A stretch of 64,000 nt of DNA from Tomocerus qinae (lineage: Eukaryota; Arthropoda; Collembola; Entomobryomorpha; Tomoceridae): NCBI GenBank assembly GCA_020055645.1, contig CM034547.1, positions 32,618,909 to 32,682,908 of the forward strand, read 5' to 3'. Below the pieces are notes generated by a model. That model worked only from the letters and a program-made list of their open reading frames with translations, did not search any database and was not told the DNA's origin. Below, piece after piece: positions 28,901 to 40,674 of this stretch. The stretch's first letter is position 1. Every line of letters starts with the position of its first letter. The position numbers were made by a program, and so were the translations under genes.

Positions 28901-29497
28901 TATTGCTATTTACCTTTAGTATTAAATTATCATTTTAATTTATTAGGAAAAGGCGATGCTGACATCAGTGTTGCCCTCACTTTCTCGGACCCCTTCAGAC
29001 GACGATATGCTTTCAACAGATCCAGAGGTAGATAGTCCAGGAGGGAGTGTCGATGATTTGCATCGTGCCTCGCCTTCTCCACGCACAGCTCGAGCACAAT
29101 CTTTACAGTACACAAAATCTGATTCGTTAGTAGTGGAGCACTTCCACTCTCGACTCTCTCCCACTCTAAGAATACCTGGTAATAATACTATTAACCTGTA
29201 GGTTTTGCGTTGCGACAGGAAGTAGAAAAGTTGTTTTGTAAAGACAGTGGGTGGTTTTTAAAAACTGAGATTATTTATTTTTGGATTTTAGCGTCAGCTA
29301 AAGGAAATTTGCTGCAAAGTATTGCCAAAAATCGGGGTCCTATTAGGAAGCCACCGTCACGATTTGTTCGAAATTTATCAGCCGTAGATTTTGGTGAGCA
29401 TGAGGGAGAGGAAGATGAATCATATCAGATGAACAATGAAGATGCTAGTGTTGTTTCTGTTGATGAGAACAATGATGAAGAGGCTATAATGGTTTAG
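1914..29497 (+). CDS. Myo9: unconventional myosin class IX (motor with RhoGAP tail)
   Basis: Actin-based motor whose tail switches off Rho GTPases. Coding exons: 1914-2804, 13662-13756, 13984-14146, 15134-15269, 16130-16320, 18110-18288, 18390-18590, 19061-19196, 19328-19526, 19631-19703, 20836-21189, 22076-22313, 22383-22540, 22624-22849, 23018-23245, 23359-23507, 23598-23861, 24162-24301, 24407-24502, 24570-25341, 26301-26991, 27100-27580, 27683-27907, 27996-28275, 28353-28608, 28703-28867, 28947-29178, 29292-29497. All borders are GT/AG and in phase; the sum is 7425 nt, 2474 residues. Domains seen: RA-like region (about 1-100); P-loop GESGSGKT (255-262); switch [10 protein letters not shown] (307-315); switch II DIFGFE (540-545); long loop-2 insert (about 735-880); about four IQ motifs (1055-1145); a Ser-rich linker; C1 fingers at 1727-1778 and 1989-2038; RhoGAP from about 2056 with arginine finger R2093 in GLYRKSG. 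The combination of RA, loop-2 insert, C1 and RhoGAP is diagnostic of class IX. Splice choice at the loop-2 exon and the C-terminus is inferred. Confidence 0.93.
8019..9357. mobile_element. non-autonomous DNA transposon with 273-bp terminal inverted repeats
   Basis: The first 273 bases (8019-8291) recur as a near-exact reverse complement at the other end (9085-9357). The tips read CTATTTCAGTATAACG and its complement. Both ends are flanked by TA (8017-8018 and 9358-9359), the target duplication typical of Tc1/mariner-like and some other cut-and-paste elements. The interior has a 40-bp tandem array and no transposase frame, so the copy is non-autonomous. Open frames of 88 and 139 codons that start near the inner edges of the two arms are the same arm sequence read in both places, not genes. 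Confidence 0.75.
8293..8549. repeat. 40-bp tandem repeat array, six copies plus a partial
   Basis: Units start at 8293, 8333, 8373, 8413, 8453 and 8493, each beginning with GATTAATGTTGACTATGAAA or a close variant and containing an A-rich CAGCAGAAAA-like part. A partial seventh unit starts at 8533. The array lies directly inside the left terminal inverted repeat of the 8019-9357 element. Units differ by a few substitutions and there are no unique spacers. Confidence 0.85.
13757..29291 (+). other. remaining introns of myosin IX
   Basis: Introns longer than 300 bases lie at 14147-15133, 15270-16129, 16321-18109, 18591-19060, 19704-20835, 21190-22075, 23862-24161 and 25342-26300. The rest are short, typically 70-240 bases. 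I see no nested genes, RNA genes or clear transposons in them. A short TAT-repeat run occurs at about 25625-25643. Confidence 0.6.
20836..21189 (+). CDS. Myo9: loop-2 insert exon of myosin IX, probably a cassette exon
   Basis: This 354-nt exon starts after TTGACAG and ends at the strong donor GTATGT. It enters and leaves in phase 2 and is exactly 118 codons, so exon 10 (ending 19703) can also join straight to 22076 without a frame change. It falls where the 50K/20K junction (loop 2) of the motor should be, the site where class IX myosins are known to carry a large actin-contacting insert. The encoded stretch is basic and Tyr/His-rich first ([16 protein letters not shown]), then unusually Cys-rich (eight Cys in about 20 residues, including CCCC). 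Inclusion or skipping is inferred, not seen. Confidence 0.72.
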
Positions 29498-32400
29498 GAT
29501 TAACACACTAACTACCCTTCAGCAATCTGCATCTACAGATCATAGAAAAGCACAGCACCTGTCCGTCACATTTGGAATACATGAACTTAACGAGGTCTCA
29601 AATAGAATCTAATCCAAATCCAAATGATATAAGTAAAATAAAATGCCACTAGCTTAGACAAAGTAATTATTGAATATGGTAATACTTCATAGTGTAATTA
29701 ATTATTGTTGTTATGTACAAAGGTTTTGCTAGGTTTTTTGTTAGATTTAATAATTTCACGACAAGATTTTCAAAAGCTTCTTGTGGTACTGTTATTACGT
29801 TACAATACTCTGTTTCGCATCAAAGTAATATAATTAATATTTGTGTAGGTATTTATTGTATAATATATACTCTTCTGTAAATGTAATCTATGAAGTCCAA
29901 AATAACATTATAATAAGTGGATATGAAATTGTAGAGTACTTCAAGATCGAAACATAACTTTACGTGCGTAATAAATGTTATAGACCATTTCCATAAAATG
30001 AGTAGAAATATTTAACTGGTGTTATTGTCATTACTAAGTGTTGATTGTTGCAGATGAGGAGCTAGTTAGGCGTAGAGTGAAGAAAGCGTTCGTATATGTG
30101 CCTAGAGTAGCGTAATGTATAAGTAAAAGAATATTAAGTTTTGTATGTGTGTGATTATATTGAGATGAATATAATACATAATGTGATTCAAGCACGAAAA
30201 GTAATCCTTTTACTTGTTAACTTGTTAAATCAAAGATAAACAGAACAGAACCAATAAATACTTTTGACTGTAGTAGACTACAGAACAGACTAACAGAGAT
30301 TAATATAACAAAAGAATAACATAAATTAATGTTTGCGTATTTTAATGTCGAAAGTATCGAATGGACTTTTAGTTGTAGTTGTTTGTAGGGAAATGTAGTA
30401 TATAATAAAAATATAATATGTACTTGTAAATTTAATGGAGATTAAGCTGCAGATATTACTATTCTCGTATGATTCCGTTTCATGCTGATATTTTACAAGT
30501 CATGGACACTACTTGTTGTACACTGTATACTAAACTGGTTCATTCATGTCCTATTTTTTGTTTTCTACAAAGATTTTCATAATATTGCAGATAATTTAAT
30601 GTTTAATGTATATTTAATAACATATTTCTTTTGTATATCTACCTAACAATAGTAATTTGTAATTATAATTATACGATACTTACTTCATTATTCCGATTTT
30701 AGTACTCTTTAAAGTTTCTTATGAAAATCTATAACAATATTTCAGTCACAAAATTAAAATATAATTACGTTATGTAAATGGTAAATACAGTCGTCAGAAA
30801 TAATCGCTTGTTACTATTCTGACGGTGCTTACTTAGTGAAGTATTTATTTAATACAGAATGGAGATTGCAATGCGATTCACTGGAAATACGGATGTGCCA
30901 AACAATATCCACACATTACAATTACAAATTAAAAGTGTCGAGTTTATTGTCGTATGTTAATGTATTTGCAATTGAGTGATGAGTTCTGTTAGTAATTGTC
31001 TTGTGTTGTCTTTGTCTTGTAAATTAGCGTACCTTCATGTCAGATTCCAATAAATTAGCTTATTAAAGTAGTTGAATGAAGCCAGATGAAACAAACTAAA
31101 TGGTAGGTGTATGCCAGAATATACAACCCTACAAGTAAACATGGAATTTCATAAAAATGTTATTGTAATTGTAATAAAGTAAGAGATTATACTTAACGTT
31201 AAGTCAAGTACTGAAGTATAACAAATAGCAAGTGCTACGTATGGCGCAATTCAGGACTTGTTATTTGTAAAGGGATTGATGTTGATGATTACCTATTACA
31301 CAAACAACAACATTGAGTACCTTAAACTTACTAAGAGTATTTAGTATTAACATAAAACCTCTTCATTATTAACTACTAGTACATAACGAAATGTGTGCAG
31401 AGTAACTAAATGTGAACTAAACGATAAACTAAATGTAATGACTTCCATAAATCTTGCTGTTAAATTTATGCAAATGTCTTCGTAAATGTACCTAACTTAC
31501 AAAATGTCTGTATTCTCTATTGTGTGTATTAGCCTTTCAGGAACATGAAATACGAAAAACTGAAATTAATTACAATAGAAAATTTTAAATGTTTAACTAA
31601 TGAATAATCTATCTACTATTGTACCTTTCCAAACCAAAACTAACCGTCTGTATCACAAGCCTAAACTTTGGACTAGTACTAACAATTCTTTTGACGTACA
31701 CGTACATCTGTATCTGATTGAAATGATTACCTGTTCACAGATAATACCTATACGTGATTCCTGTTGCGAGATACAATCAAAAAATCTATGACTAATCCCA
31801 TTATTAGATGTTATTATGGTGTTAAGTACATATAAATCTCTATGTATATGAAAGCAAAACGAAATATATGGAAAAGAACGTTGATTTTCCGTCGTTGTCG
31901 TTATTCTTATTACAAGCGATAAAAAAGGAAAAACGAGAAAGCGATCTGGACATGATACACGATATTATGGTACGTATTAGTAGAATGGTAGTGTTATTAT
32001 TAATAGTATAATAAAATAGACGATTTCTAACATATATCAACTGCATATACAGTAGATTGTTAAAACAGAATTCTAAAACTCTATGGACATCATTGTTAGT
32101 GGGACTGTACTAGTATTATGGAATATTTTGTATTCAAATACTAAAGCAATTATTGGACTCTGTTCCCTAATTAAACTCGCCAATTATATCTACGATTTGG
32201 TTGCTGGATCAAAAGTATAAATACGTGTATTAATTTTATGTCTAACTTATTTTAAAAGCTTAGAATGTTCACAATAATTCTGTATATCTATAATAATATT
32301 TAACTTCTTACAAGCATTTCGTTAAACTATTTATAATACGCCGAAAATACTATTTACAGTTGAAGAAGAGGATTCGTCGAGGTAAAGTTAAAGTTAAAAG

Positions 32401-34023
32401 GGAAAATGTCGAGTTTAAATTTAAAAGGAGATTCAGCAGTGTGATGTGAACTGTAATCAATGTATTGTACTGCTAATATATGTGTACATACGTACTAAAT
32501 GTATATGGATATCTAGAGTTTAGTACATAAGTGTATCGGATATCTAGAAATACCTATTCATCCCTATAGTATGTTTTGTTTGTCACTTATTGATTTGCTT
32601 TTGTTTGATTGGCCTCGGGAGCCATTTTATATTGTGATACATGGTAAAATAAAATACATGCCTACTGGGAAGTTAATTTGTTTACATGATTATTGCGTAG
32701 AAAATAGCATCCACAATTGGTTTTTTTCATAGTTTATCATGATTATTCATTTTTATTAGATACTATCAAAACAATTCTGACCTGGTTCCTTCTTACATAA
32801 CAATTGCATAAAGTGTGTTCAACAGTTAACACCACACCAGCTATATATGTAAAGAAAATACATTTACAATAGTAAAATACCATATAGGCAGTTACAACTT
32901 TGTAAAAGGATCATCGTTTCATTATTTGCTAACATTGCAATTGACATACATTTCACAATCATTCATTTTATTGATTAGTTTTGCATTATGTGGTTTCCTT
33001 ACTTCAGTTCCGGTATGTATGTTAGTATTCATTATTCTTTGATATAATTTTAAACCTCAAAGTAGATACAATGGGGTCTTGTCATACATACTAATCCTAC
33101 CCGAGCGGCACAAGTAAATACGTAGTAGTTAATGTACAATTTAGTTTTAGATGTGAATACATTTGATATAAGAATACTCTCACATTAATTAAATGCAGTA
33201 ATTTTTTATTATCATTTAATAGGCATATGCTTTCCTAAACAATAATTATAAAAAAGGAATGTAAAGCAAACGATAACGCAACGCCACACCAATTAACTCA
33301 CTGATCATCATAAGTGCAATTTTCTAAATGGATAACTTAAAGTGACAAGCCTGTTTTATGTTTAATCTTAAAATCTCAATATTATGTCATTTATCAATTC
33401 GTAAATGAGTAAACTTAATGACTACCAAAAAAAGAAATTTCTCAAAAGTAGAAGCTGGTCGAATAAATGGGATTCAACTTCTTTCAATTAATGAAACCAA
33501 ATAAAATAAACAATGATCTATTTAATTGTAGTTGATCCCATAAAAATGTTTACGACAATAAGTCTTTCAGTAAAAGTACATTAGTATTCCTACTTGTAAG
33601 TACTATTATTAAAGTACACTCAATAGACAAACAATTAAGTCAATACAATCATCATGATCATCACTTAATGATATTATACGGTTACATAATACAAGTGCTG
33701 CCTGACATTTGATTCCATTGTATAAGCATGTAACAGCTTCTCATTTTTACTCAATGAGACACAGGTAATAAGATTGACTCATAAATATAAACTCATCTTA
33801 TACTCATCCATTGCATTGGAATTTGCAATACAGATAACTCAAGTAATACTTACAATTAGCTGGATAATACCAAATACACCTAACTAATCTAAACAAAACA
33901 ATTTCCACTGAACAATAATTACCGTCAACAGAAATAGCTTAATATACATTTGTTATGTCGATGTGAAGATAGTTACATTAGTAATTAGAAACTAGTCGTC
34001 CTAATCAACAAGCTCATTGTAAA
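29498..34023. other. 3' region of myosin IX and intergenic DNA to the ZIP gene
   Basis: AT-rich sequence after the myosin stop. AATAAA-type signals near 29636, 29970 and 30253 could serve the two C-terminal forms. The two genes converge here, so this stretch should hold both 3' UTRs. Apart from the alternative exon at 30054-30115, no coding frame looks real; the longest are about 65 codons and have no recognisable features. Confidence 0.5.
30054..30115 (+). CDS. Myo9: alternative last exon of myosin IX
   Basis: Inside the last coding exon, a strong donor GTGAGC begins at 29394, after codon phase 1. An acceptor (TTGTTGCAG) ends at 30053, and the following bases, read in the matching phase, stay open for 20 residues (DEELVRRRVKK, then a short hydrophobic end with VYVPRV) before TAA at 30113-30115. 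This would replace the 35-residue acidic end encoded by 29394-29497 with a basic one. A polyadenylation-like AATAAA follows near 30253. Which end is the major form cannot be told from the sequence. Confidence 0.55.
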
Positions 34024-37000
34024 TCAGGTAATGAGAAGATTTTCGGTTGAGGACAAAGCTGAACCATTCTGAGGCACTGTGGTAAATGTTCCAGAAGTAT
34101 CTGAATGGTCATGGTCATGGCACTGATGAGCATGACTTGAAGAATGATCATGACCACCTGTAACGATAAATTACGAAATAATTGCATATTATGAACTCTA
34201 TAACCACAGCCCATATAAAACATATCTATAACTACAGCCCATATAAATAGTAAGTAGTACATACCGATAAAAATCTCGACTAAGACCATGGTAGTGAATC
34301 CTAATATAACAAATGCTAATTGAGCTAGACCTCGACCAGAAAATCGCGCACGCTCACGCAGTACCACCTGGAACGATAAACAAAATAATAAAATTACATT
34401 TGACTGGCACAACTGAACATTTTATATCTTCAAGGCGATAAGGCAATTTTAAAACGTCTTCTACAATATTATCTTTATACTTGGAATATATAACGCTTTA
34501 ATATCAACACTCCCCATCCCCCAATAATATTTTTTGCATTAAAATAAAATGTCGCATTCAAACTCAATAGAGGCCGACGGCCAACACACTGCTATTATTA
34601 TGAAACACCACGAGACTGTCCGAAAAATAACTAAAACTAACTAAAGTAACTAAACATAGGTTAGTGATATACATTAACCCTGTTTTCCAACTGAAGTGCT
34701 TATAAAAACATGATTACCTCAAAAAACGCAACATAAAGTAGAGTACCACTAGCAAGAGTTTGTAATACAGCTACAAGGGTTGACTCAGTCTGCTGATCTG
34801 GTTCCTGCACCATTTCAGTAATAGCAGTTCCAATAGCGATTCCCAACGGCGTCATCAACGCAAAAAATAACACATACCGGAATTTAAAAGATGCACTACA
34901 AACAGACAATGTCATTGTATAAAACCTCAAGTTGATACTGAAATTGATTATAATTAAATAACAACATTTTACTTGTAACAAAATTTAATAGTTTATTGTA
35001 ATACCTAGCAGACGTTGTAACCAATGTGCAAGGTGAAGTCGATGCGTTTCTTACTTCCATCCCGAGACAAAATGCAATAACAAGTTTATGAGCAGCGATT
35101 GCCCCACACAAATACCAAACATCTGAAGCATCTCGACCTAATCCAACAGACAGTCCTTCCAACCCAGCATGGACTGAAAGGGCGATCAAACCAACTAAAG
35201 AACGTAATTTGGCTACTACTGTCGTTTTGTCTTCCTTCTAAAAATTATAAAAAATTCATAAAACATTAATTATTCCAATTTGTAAGACAGTAAATACAGC
35301 AATAAGCATCCTTCTACTTTCAAGATGCAATTAAACATCGTTTAATGATTTGGTTACTTATCTTAATCTTAAACTAAATTAACAGCTAGTGTTATCTAAA
35401 AAGCCATGACGTCATGAGTATAATGAAAATGTGAACTAACAATTTCTACGGATGGAGATAATGGCTTTGGCTCGGAATGAGTCGTAACTGGAAACAATTT
35501 TACTTGATGCTCCTCTCCAGCACATTGGTGGTGGTGAGAGTGCGAATGCGAGTGTCCGTATTCACCCGATCTTGTTTCTTCGGCAAATAAATAAACTGCT
35601 GCTGGTTCACATCGGTTAGGAGGATCTGGATGATGTACATGAACACCATGATTATGGCCATCTAGATCGCCTGTATTTTTTTAAAACAAAAATATTGGAC
35701 ATTAGTATTTAACTGCATAAGAAATGGAACAGTTGATCTTAAATTAAACTATTATTGAATAATAGAATTAAATTATTATCCAATTTCCCCCTATTTGTTT
35801 CATTTGGAAATATTGAAAATCGAAATACATGCAATAATTTGTTTTATTATTTGTAGCATTTCAATTTTAATCCAACATGTTACTTAAGTATATGACGATA
35901 ATATTGCTGCTCCCGAAAGCGTATACATTAGACGTAGAAATCATGTTGTTGTCCACACTTATCTAAATCTACGTAGAGAGCTACTGTCAATTAGTGTGCA
36001 TCATTATCACCTTATTCTAATTACAGCTGCGACGTCAACAGCCATAAAGGTGATAAATGGCTATTTATTTTACTGTAAGTAAATATAAATTCAAAGTTCA
36101 CCCATAAACTGTCTTTATACCAAACACGATTTTGATTTTGTATTGAATCACCATTTATTATCATAGATTTACTTTACTCCATTCTGTAATATTATCTTTC
36201 TCTACATATACTATCTCGTGGAGGTGCAACAACCTTACAATAAGGAAGTATCTTGCTATAAAATAATAATATATTACATTTACATTACAATTGGCTGATA
36301 GGAATCAGTATTAGTATTCTAATACATCATCCTATATCCTTCCAAGTTCCTAATTGAAAGCAATCTAGGCTTAAAGTAATTAAAATAATACTAGAATTGG
36401 ATAATATAAAAAATAATCATGCAGACAAATAAAGTACGTCGTTCATTAACATTCTATACATTTTACGTGTATTTCTCATTTTTCTGACATTCTGTTATTT
36501 ATCTACTAGCTAGCCGATAGCCCTTTATTATAGTACCTCTTTCATTAACCCACTTAAGTTTAAAATGTATACTTCAAGAGGACAAAATCAAGCAACAAAA
36601 TACATCCAGCGATGCCATACCTCCATGTCCCAGTGTAGCATGAAGATCATGACAAACTAGAAAATGGGCCAGTTCTTCAATAAAATATACGATGAAAATG
36701 CCAACACACAGGGACATTTCCGGAGTAAAACGAATATTTGGCCATGACTCTCGAGCCTGTAAAAAAATATATTTTAAAATAAACAGGCTGTTAACATTAA
36801 ATATATATCACTAAAATAATATAATTACATTAACGTCTAACAAACAGCAGTCGAGGATTAAGAAAATAGAACTTTCTCAATATATAACTGACAACTTTCT
36901 TGGAAAGATTAGAAGGTAACCCACACTTTTACTGTTGACTGTAAGCTTACAATATTTGCTAATATTGAATATTTGTCAATGTTCAATGTTAATGCTGTAA

Positions 37001-37543
37001 GTGGTAACCGGCCACAAACAAACAACAAAATAAGTTTTTAAAAAAATGCTCATTGAAAATCAAAAACGTTTCACTAAAACAATAATACACCTGTCGACAG
37101 TAACTGGTGAATAGCTAGAGTAAAGAGTAGATGCAGACAGATATAGTTAGTAGCCATCAGCTGATGAGTACTGCTTACATTAAGTTACTGATGGATGACC
37201 GTCTGTCTGTCGTGTCTGCACCAAAGGCCTTCAGGGGAATTAACATCAGGCAATTTAAAACTATTTTCAGTTTATATTTAGACTACATAATATTCGTCAA
37301 CATCACCGAAATTACTAACTGATAGTCAATAGGAAAAAATAATTAAAAGGGCTTTCTTACTTCAGGAAGTATATGTACCAAAGAAGTAGCAATGAGGATT
37401 CCGCCTCCATAAGAGAGTATGAGTGACAACGCAAATCGGGGGAAGGCAGAAAATACCCGAAATGCCGGAAGTAGACCACAGAGAAGTGACCCGGCAAAAA
37501 TTATTGCGATTGACACACATTTTGCTACGACTACGTCCGACAT
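34024..37543 (-). CDS. ZIP family (SLC39) zinc transporter, ZIP1/2/3-like
   Basis: Predicted membrane transporter carrying zinc (possibly other divalent metals) into the cytosol. Exons on the minus strand: 37361-37543, 36621-36756, 35441-35670, 35005-35237, 34718-34895, 34265-34367, 34024-34157. Phases agree throughout and give 398 residues. About eight membrane segments are visible: 1-3 in the first two exons, then a histidine-rich cytosolic loop (about 100-175, with HSHSHSHHH), then 4-8. Segment 4 carries the family metal motif HAGLEG (H206, E210) and segment 5 carries AAHK (H233). Segment 8 (LAQLAFVILGFTTMVLVEIF) is followed by an extra 44-residue tail rich in His and Ser (355-398), although family members usually end soon after segment 8. 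The ortholog is not assigned. The ATG at 37543 starts just before the first membrane helix. Confidence 0.9.
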
Positions 37544-38857
37544 TAAGCACGTTTTTCAATTGTGCACACGGAACTACTCTTTTTCAACTCGTCTCCCTTC
37601 TTCTGGTGTTGTTTGTGTTCCTTGTCTGTGTGAGAATTGTGTAATTGTGCACACTTTCTGCTATATTTCACTACTTTTCCTGCCTTTAGCTGTTTGTTTT
37701 ACTCATTGTTTTATTCAACTTAGGAGGGCTAAGCTAACTGAGTGAATTCTTCAGTGCTCCTTCTCTCGCACACTTTTTGGATGGAAGTTGGTTTGGAAAT
37801 GATGCGATGATGGAATGAGAGAATGAAACACATTCAAAAACACACAGCAGCTAGCTTAGCTACTTGACTTGACTGCAAAACTCTCTTTTTTGGCTATACC
37901 TACTTCTACTTTACTCTAGTATTTGTACTCATTCATTGACTATGGATGGACTACCTAAAAGGTGCCGTACCTTTAAATACACAACACAACTAAACTCAAA
38001 TCTGCGCTGCTGCACTGTCTGCCTGTGCTCTGCATTATTTTATGCTAGTCAAGTGCCTATGCCTAATCCTAGCGGGTTTTATCTAGCTGCTGTGCACGGA
38101 AGGAGGACGAGACGACATGAATACCAGCATACCTATCTACACAAACGCATAGTGCTTTTGTGAGTTGGTGTATTTTGGTATTTACTACGCGACGCGACGG
38201 AGGAATAGATAGAACATGATGATAGTACTACTACCATTGGTAGTAGAGTGAGTAGTGCAGTGTGGTGTATAAATGGATTACAATAGCAAAGCTGGGGAAC
38301 AGAGCAGAAGTTAGTAACAGTCTGTACAATGGTACCAAAATGGATAGACCTGGTACCGTACCGTGCTTTGCGTGTGTAGAGTTGAGTTAAAGAGTACCGT
38401 AGTATAGTACTTTGTCTTCTACTCCCGTATTAGTTTACTTGTTTGTTATAGTGACGGTATACAAGGGAGCGTGTAATTGTGTTCGAAAGATTATAAATAT
38501 GGCAACTTTTTAAATGATACGTAAACGTATATTATTATTGTATCCCATTGTATCCAAGCATAGAATACCGATGGTGGCTGTGAAGCTGGCGCTTCACTAT
38601 AGAAGACCAGCTTCCATAAGAGAAATGGTCCACACTTAGAATACACGTAGGTACATACGAGAGCCAATGAGAGAGCGGCTGCGTCCGACCAATAGAAAAA
38701 CGGCTGCGTACCTTGTAGCAACAGCAAGGAACTCTTGATGAGAGATATACTTGGGAGACGTAGAAGCCTAAGCTGGTCTTCCTCTTGTTCCTTGGCACCG
38801 ACACGTACCTTGTTCCTTTTACAGGGACATGTTTTAGTCTATGGTTCCTTGGCAAAG
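37544..38857. other. upstream region of the ZIP gene
   Basis: Likely 5' UTR and promoter of the minus-strand ZIP gene, followed by non-coding DNA. A TTCCTTGG-containing motif occurs at about 38788 and 38843, and a 26-base block at 38827-38852 is repeated at 39099 and, inverted, near 39509. These look like remnants of the foldback repeat family next door. No coding frame is supported. Confidence 0.4.
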
Positions 38858-39556
38858 AAGATGTAATTTTTGGTGGGTTGTCGCTTCGCTTACTCTAAGA
38901 ATGCTATAAACGTATTATCCCCATGGTGCAGTTTATATTATACCCACGTGTTATTACTCACTACCAATAGCCAAGGGTAACAACCAGTAGCCAAGGGTAA
39001 CGCTAATTCTAAACCAATAAGGAATAAGTTTGGTAAATTGGCAGTTGCAGCTATATCTCAATAGCAATAGCAGTCTTATTGTACAAAGACATGTTTTAGT
39101 CTATGGTTCCTTGGTATTCAAGGCAAATAGACTGATTCCCGCCCCCTCCTCCCCCTTCCTTTTGAATTAGTCATGCTGGTAGTGATGGATACCCACCCTT
39201 CTTCAGGAGTAAATTACAAGTCCCATATAAAAGCAAGGAAAATAGAATATAATATACTGAAAATGAATGTCATATAAAATCAATCTATTTGGGTTTCGGA
39301 ACAATACCCCTCGGGGTTGCCATTTAAAATACGTTGTGACGTCATTGGTATGGTGAGCTCGCATACCACTTTTCATTTTCCATAGAGATATTCACCGGGT
39401 TGATATAAAAGTTCAAACTCTCTTATAGGACTTTCACTACTGATCCCTTGTACTGAACCCACCTGATGCGGGGAAGGGGGAGGCGGGAATCAGTCTATTG
39501 GCCTTTTGCATAGACTAAAACATGTCTTTGTACAATCCCACCAAAAATTACATCTT
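38858..39556. repeat. foldback repeat with interrupted left arm
   Basis: Outer arms: 20 bases at 38858-38877 (AAGATGTAATTTTTGGTGGG) match the reverse complement of 39537-39556. Inner arms: 28 bases at 39078-39105 match the reverse complement of 39509-39536 exactly, and 39126-39143 matches the complement of 39482-39499. On the right the outer and inner arms touch; on the left about 200 bases lie between them, so the left arm seems to have gained an insertion. A 17-base unit around TAGCCAAGGGTAAC is directly repeated twice in that insertion (about 38967 and 38987). No protein is encoded. Confidence 0.65.
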
Positions 39557-40510
39557 ATTTGTTGGCCTTGATTTATTCGAATATTTTGTAATGTTTTGCT
39601 TTTAAAAACGTTTGGTTTGGATTTGTGGTCTCCAGCCAGCCTTTCTATTTTTAGATTTGACATTTGGGCAACGCTAGATTTTAGATGGCTTAGCCATGGG
39701 TTGACTGTAAGTAAGTAACAGGTAGGCGAAGATTTATCACGTACAATGTTTTATTTTTGCCAGCTTTTGGGCTTGGAAACAAGCTTGGTACCCTGTCGAA
39801 ATGTCTACTATTCTGTAATAATAAAAATATAATCGTAGACTTAGATAAAATTACCTACCTATTATAATGCATCTATGTATATCTGGTAGGGTAAATTTGA
39901 AGTTTAGCGCGTTGTCAGTTCGCTTGATCCAAGGAGGCATTATTATTACTATAAATTAATACCTTTTGAAATCGAGTCGAGCATACTGGAGGCTACTAGT
40001 GGCTTAAACGACCAAAACTCATGGTTTTTTAAACGATACTTTTTCGCATTCCTTTTTGGCCATTTTAGCCACTGCGCTGGGTAACAAGTAACCTGCCGGC
40101 AAACCATTTAAGCCACTAGCGGGTTGGTCACTTGAACACTGGCTATAAATAAGATAGAAATGCACTGTCTGTGATGTGTATAATAGTGCGTCCCCGTCCC
40201 ATTTGTAACAACCTGGCTCTGGCCATAGCATATTATACCTACAACAAGAGGAGGTTTATGTTATGACCCCGGGTCCCCTACCCCAGGTAAAATTTCGAAT
40301 TTTTAGAAATGTTCTTTGGTCCTTAGTAGTAGTGGGATGTAGGGTTCTAGACGACTGCGACTACGATATGCACAGCACACCGCGCACCGACACGCATGAG
40401 ATAAATACGAAGTAGTGAACACTGCACAATTTAGTCCCCCCAAGGGTCCCCCTGTATCTATGAACAGTATCTAACCGTGTAAACCGTACAGTCTCCTCAA
40501 GGCACAACCT
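39557..40510. other. non-coding DNA before the LINE
   Basis: No recognisable gene. The stretch becomes more GC-rich after about 40250. The longest open frame (70 codons, minus strand, 40019-40231) has no recognisable domain. Confidence 0.4.
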
Positions 40511-40522
40511 ATTATGTAACTT
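40511..40522. repeat. left target-site duplication of the full-length LINE
   Basis: ATTATGTAACTT at 40511-40522 is repeated exactly at 44966-44977, directly outside the two ends of the element at 40523-44965. Twelve identical bases at the exact expected borders are good support for a target-primed insertion. Confidence 0.75.
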
Positions 40523-40674
40523 GAGCTCCTTGGGCGGCGAGCGCGTGCGATTGAATTTTTACCTTGCTCTCCAATTTTTGACAAAATTTTACACAAATTT
40601 GACACAAAAAGTCGTTTTCACAAACTTTTCAAACAATTATTGTTTTTAAATAGTAACAACAGTTTATCCTCAAC

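Noticed and set aside
32360-32385. Possible further alternative last exon of myosin IX after TATTTACAG
   Set aside because: The frame is short in the phase required from 29393, the acceptor has a poor pyrimidine tract, and it lies 2.9 kb downstream, beyond several polyadenylation-like signals. Possible, but not supported enough to annotate.
34014-34412. A single 132-codon open frame covering the last ZIP exons
   Set aside because: It reads through both introns and puts the last exon in the wrong frame. The spliced frame (34265-34367 to 34024-34157) has proper donor, acceptor and phase and gives a His-rich tail.
35053-35058. Donor-like GTAAGA after GME in ZIP exon 4 (minus strand)
   Set aside because: It would end the exon in phase 0, while the next exon must be entered in phase 2. 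Using the later donor at 35004 keeps the frame.
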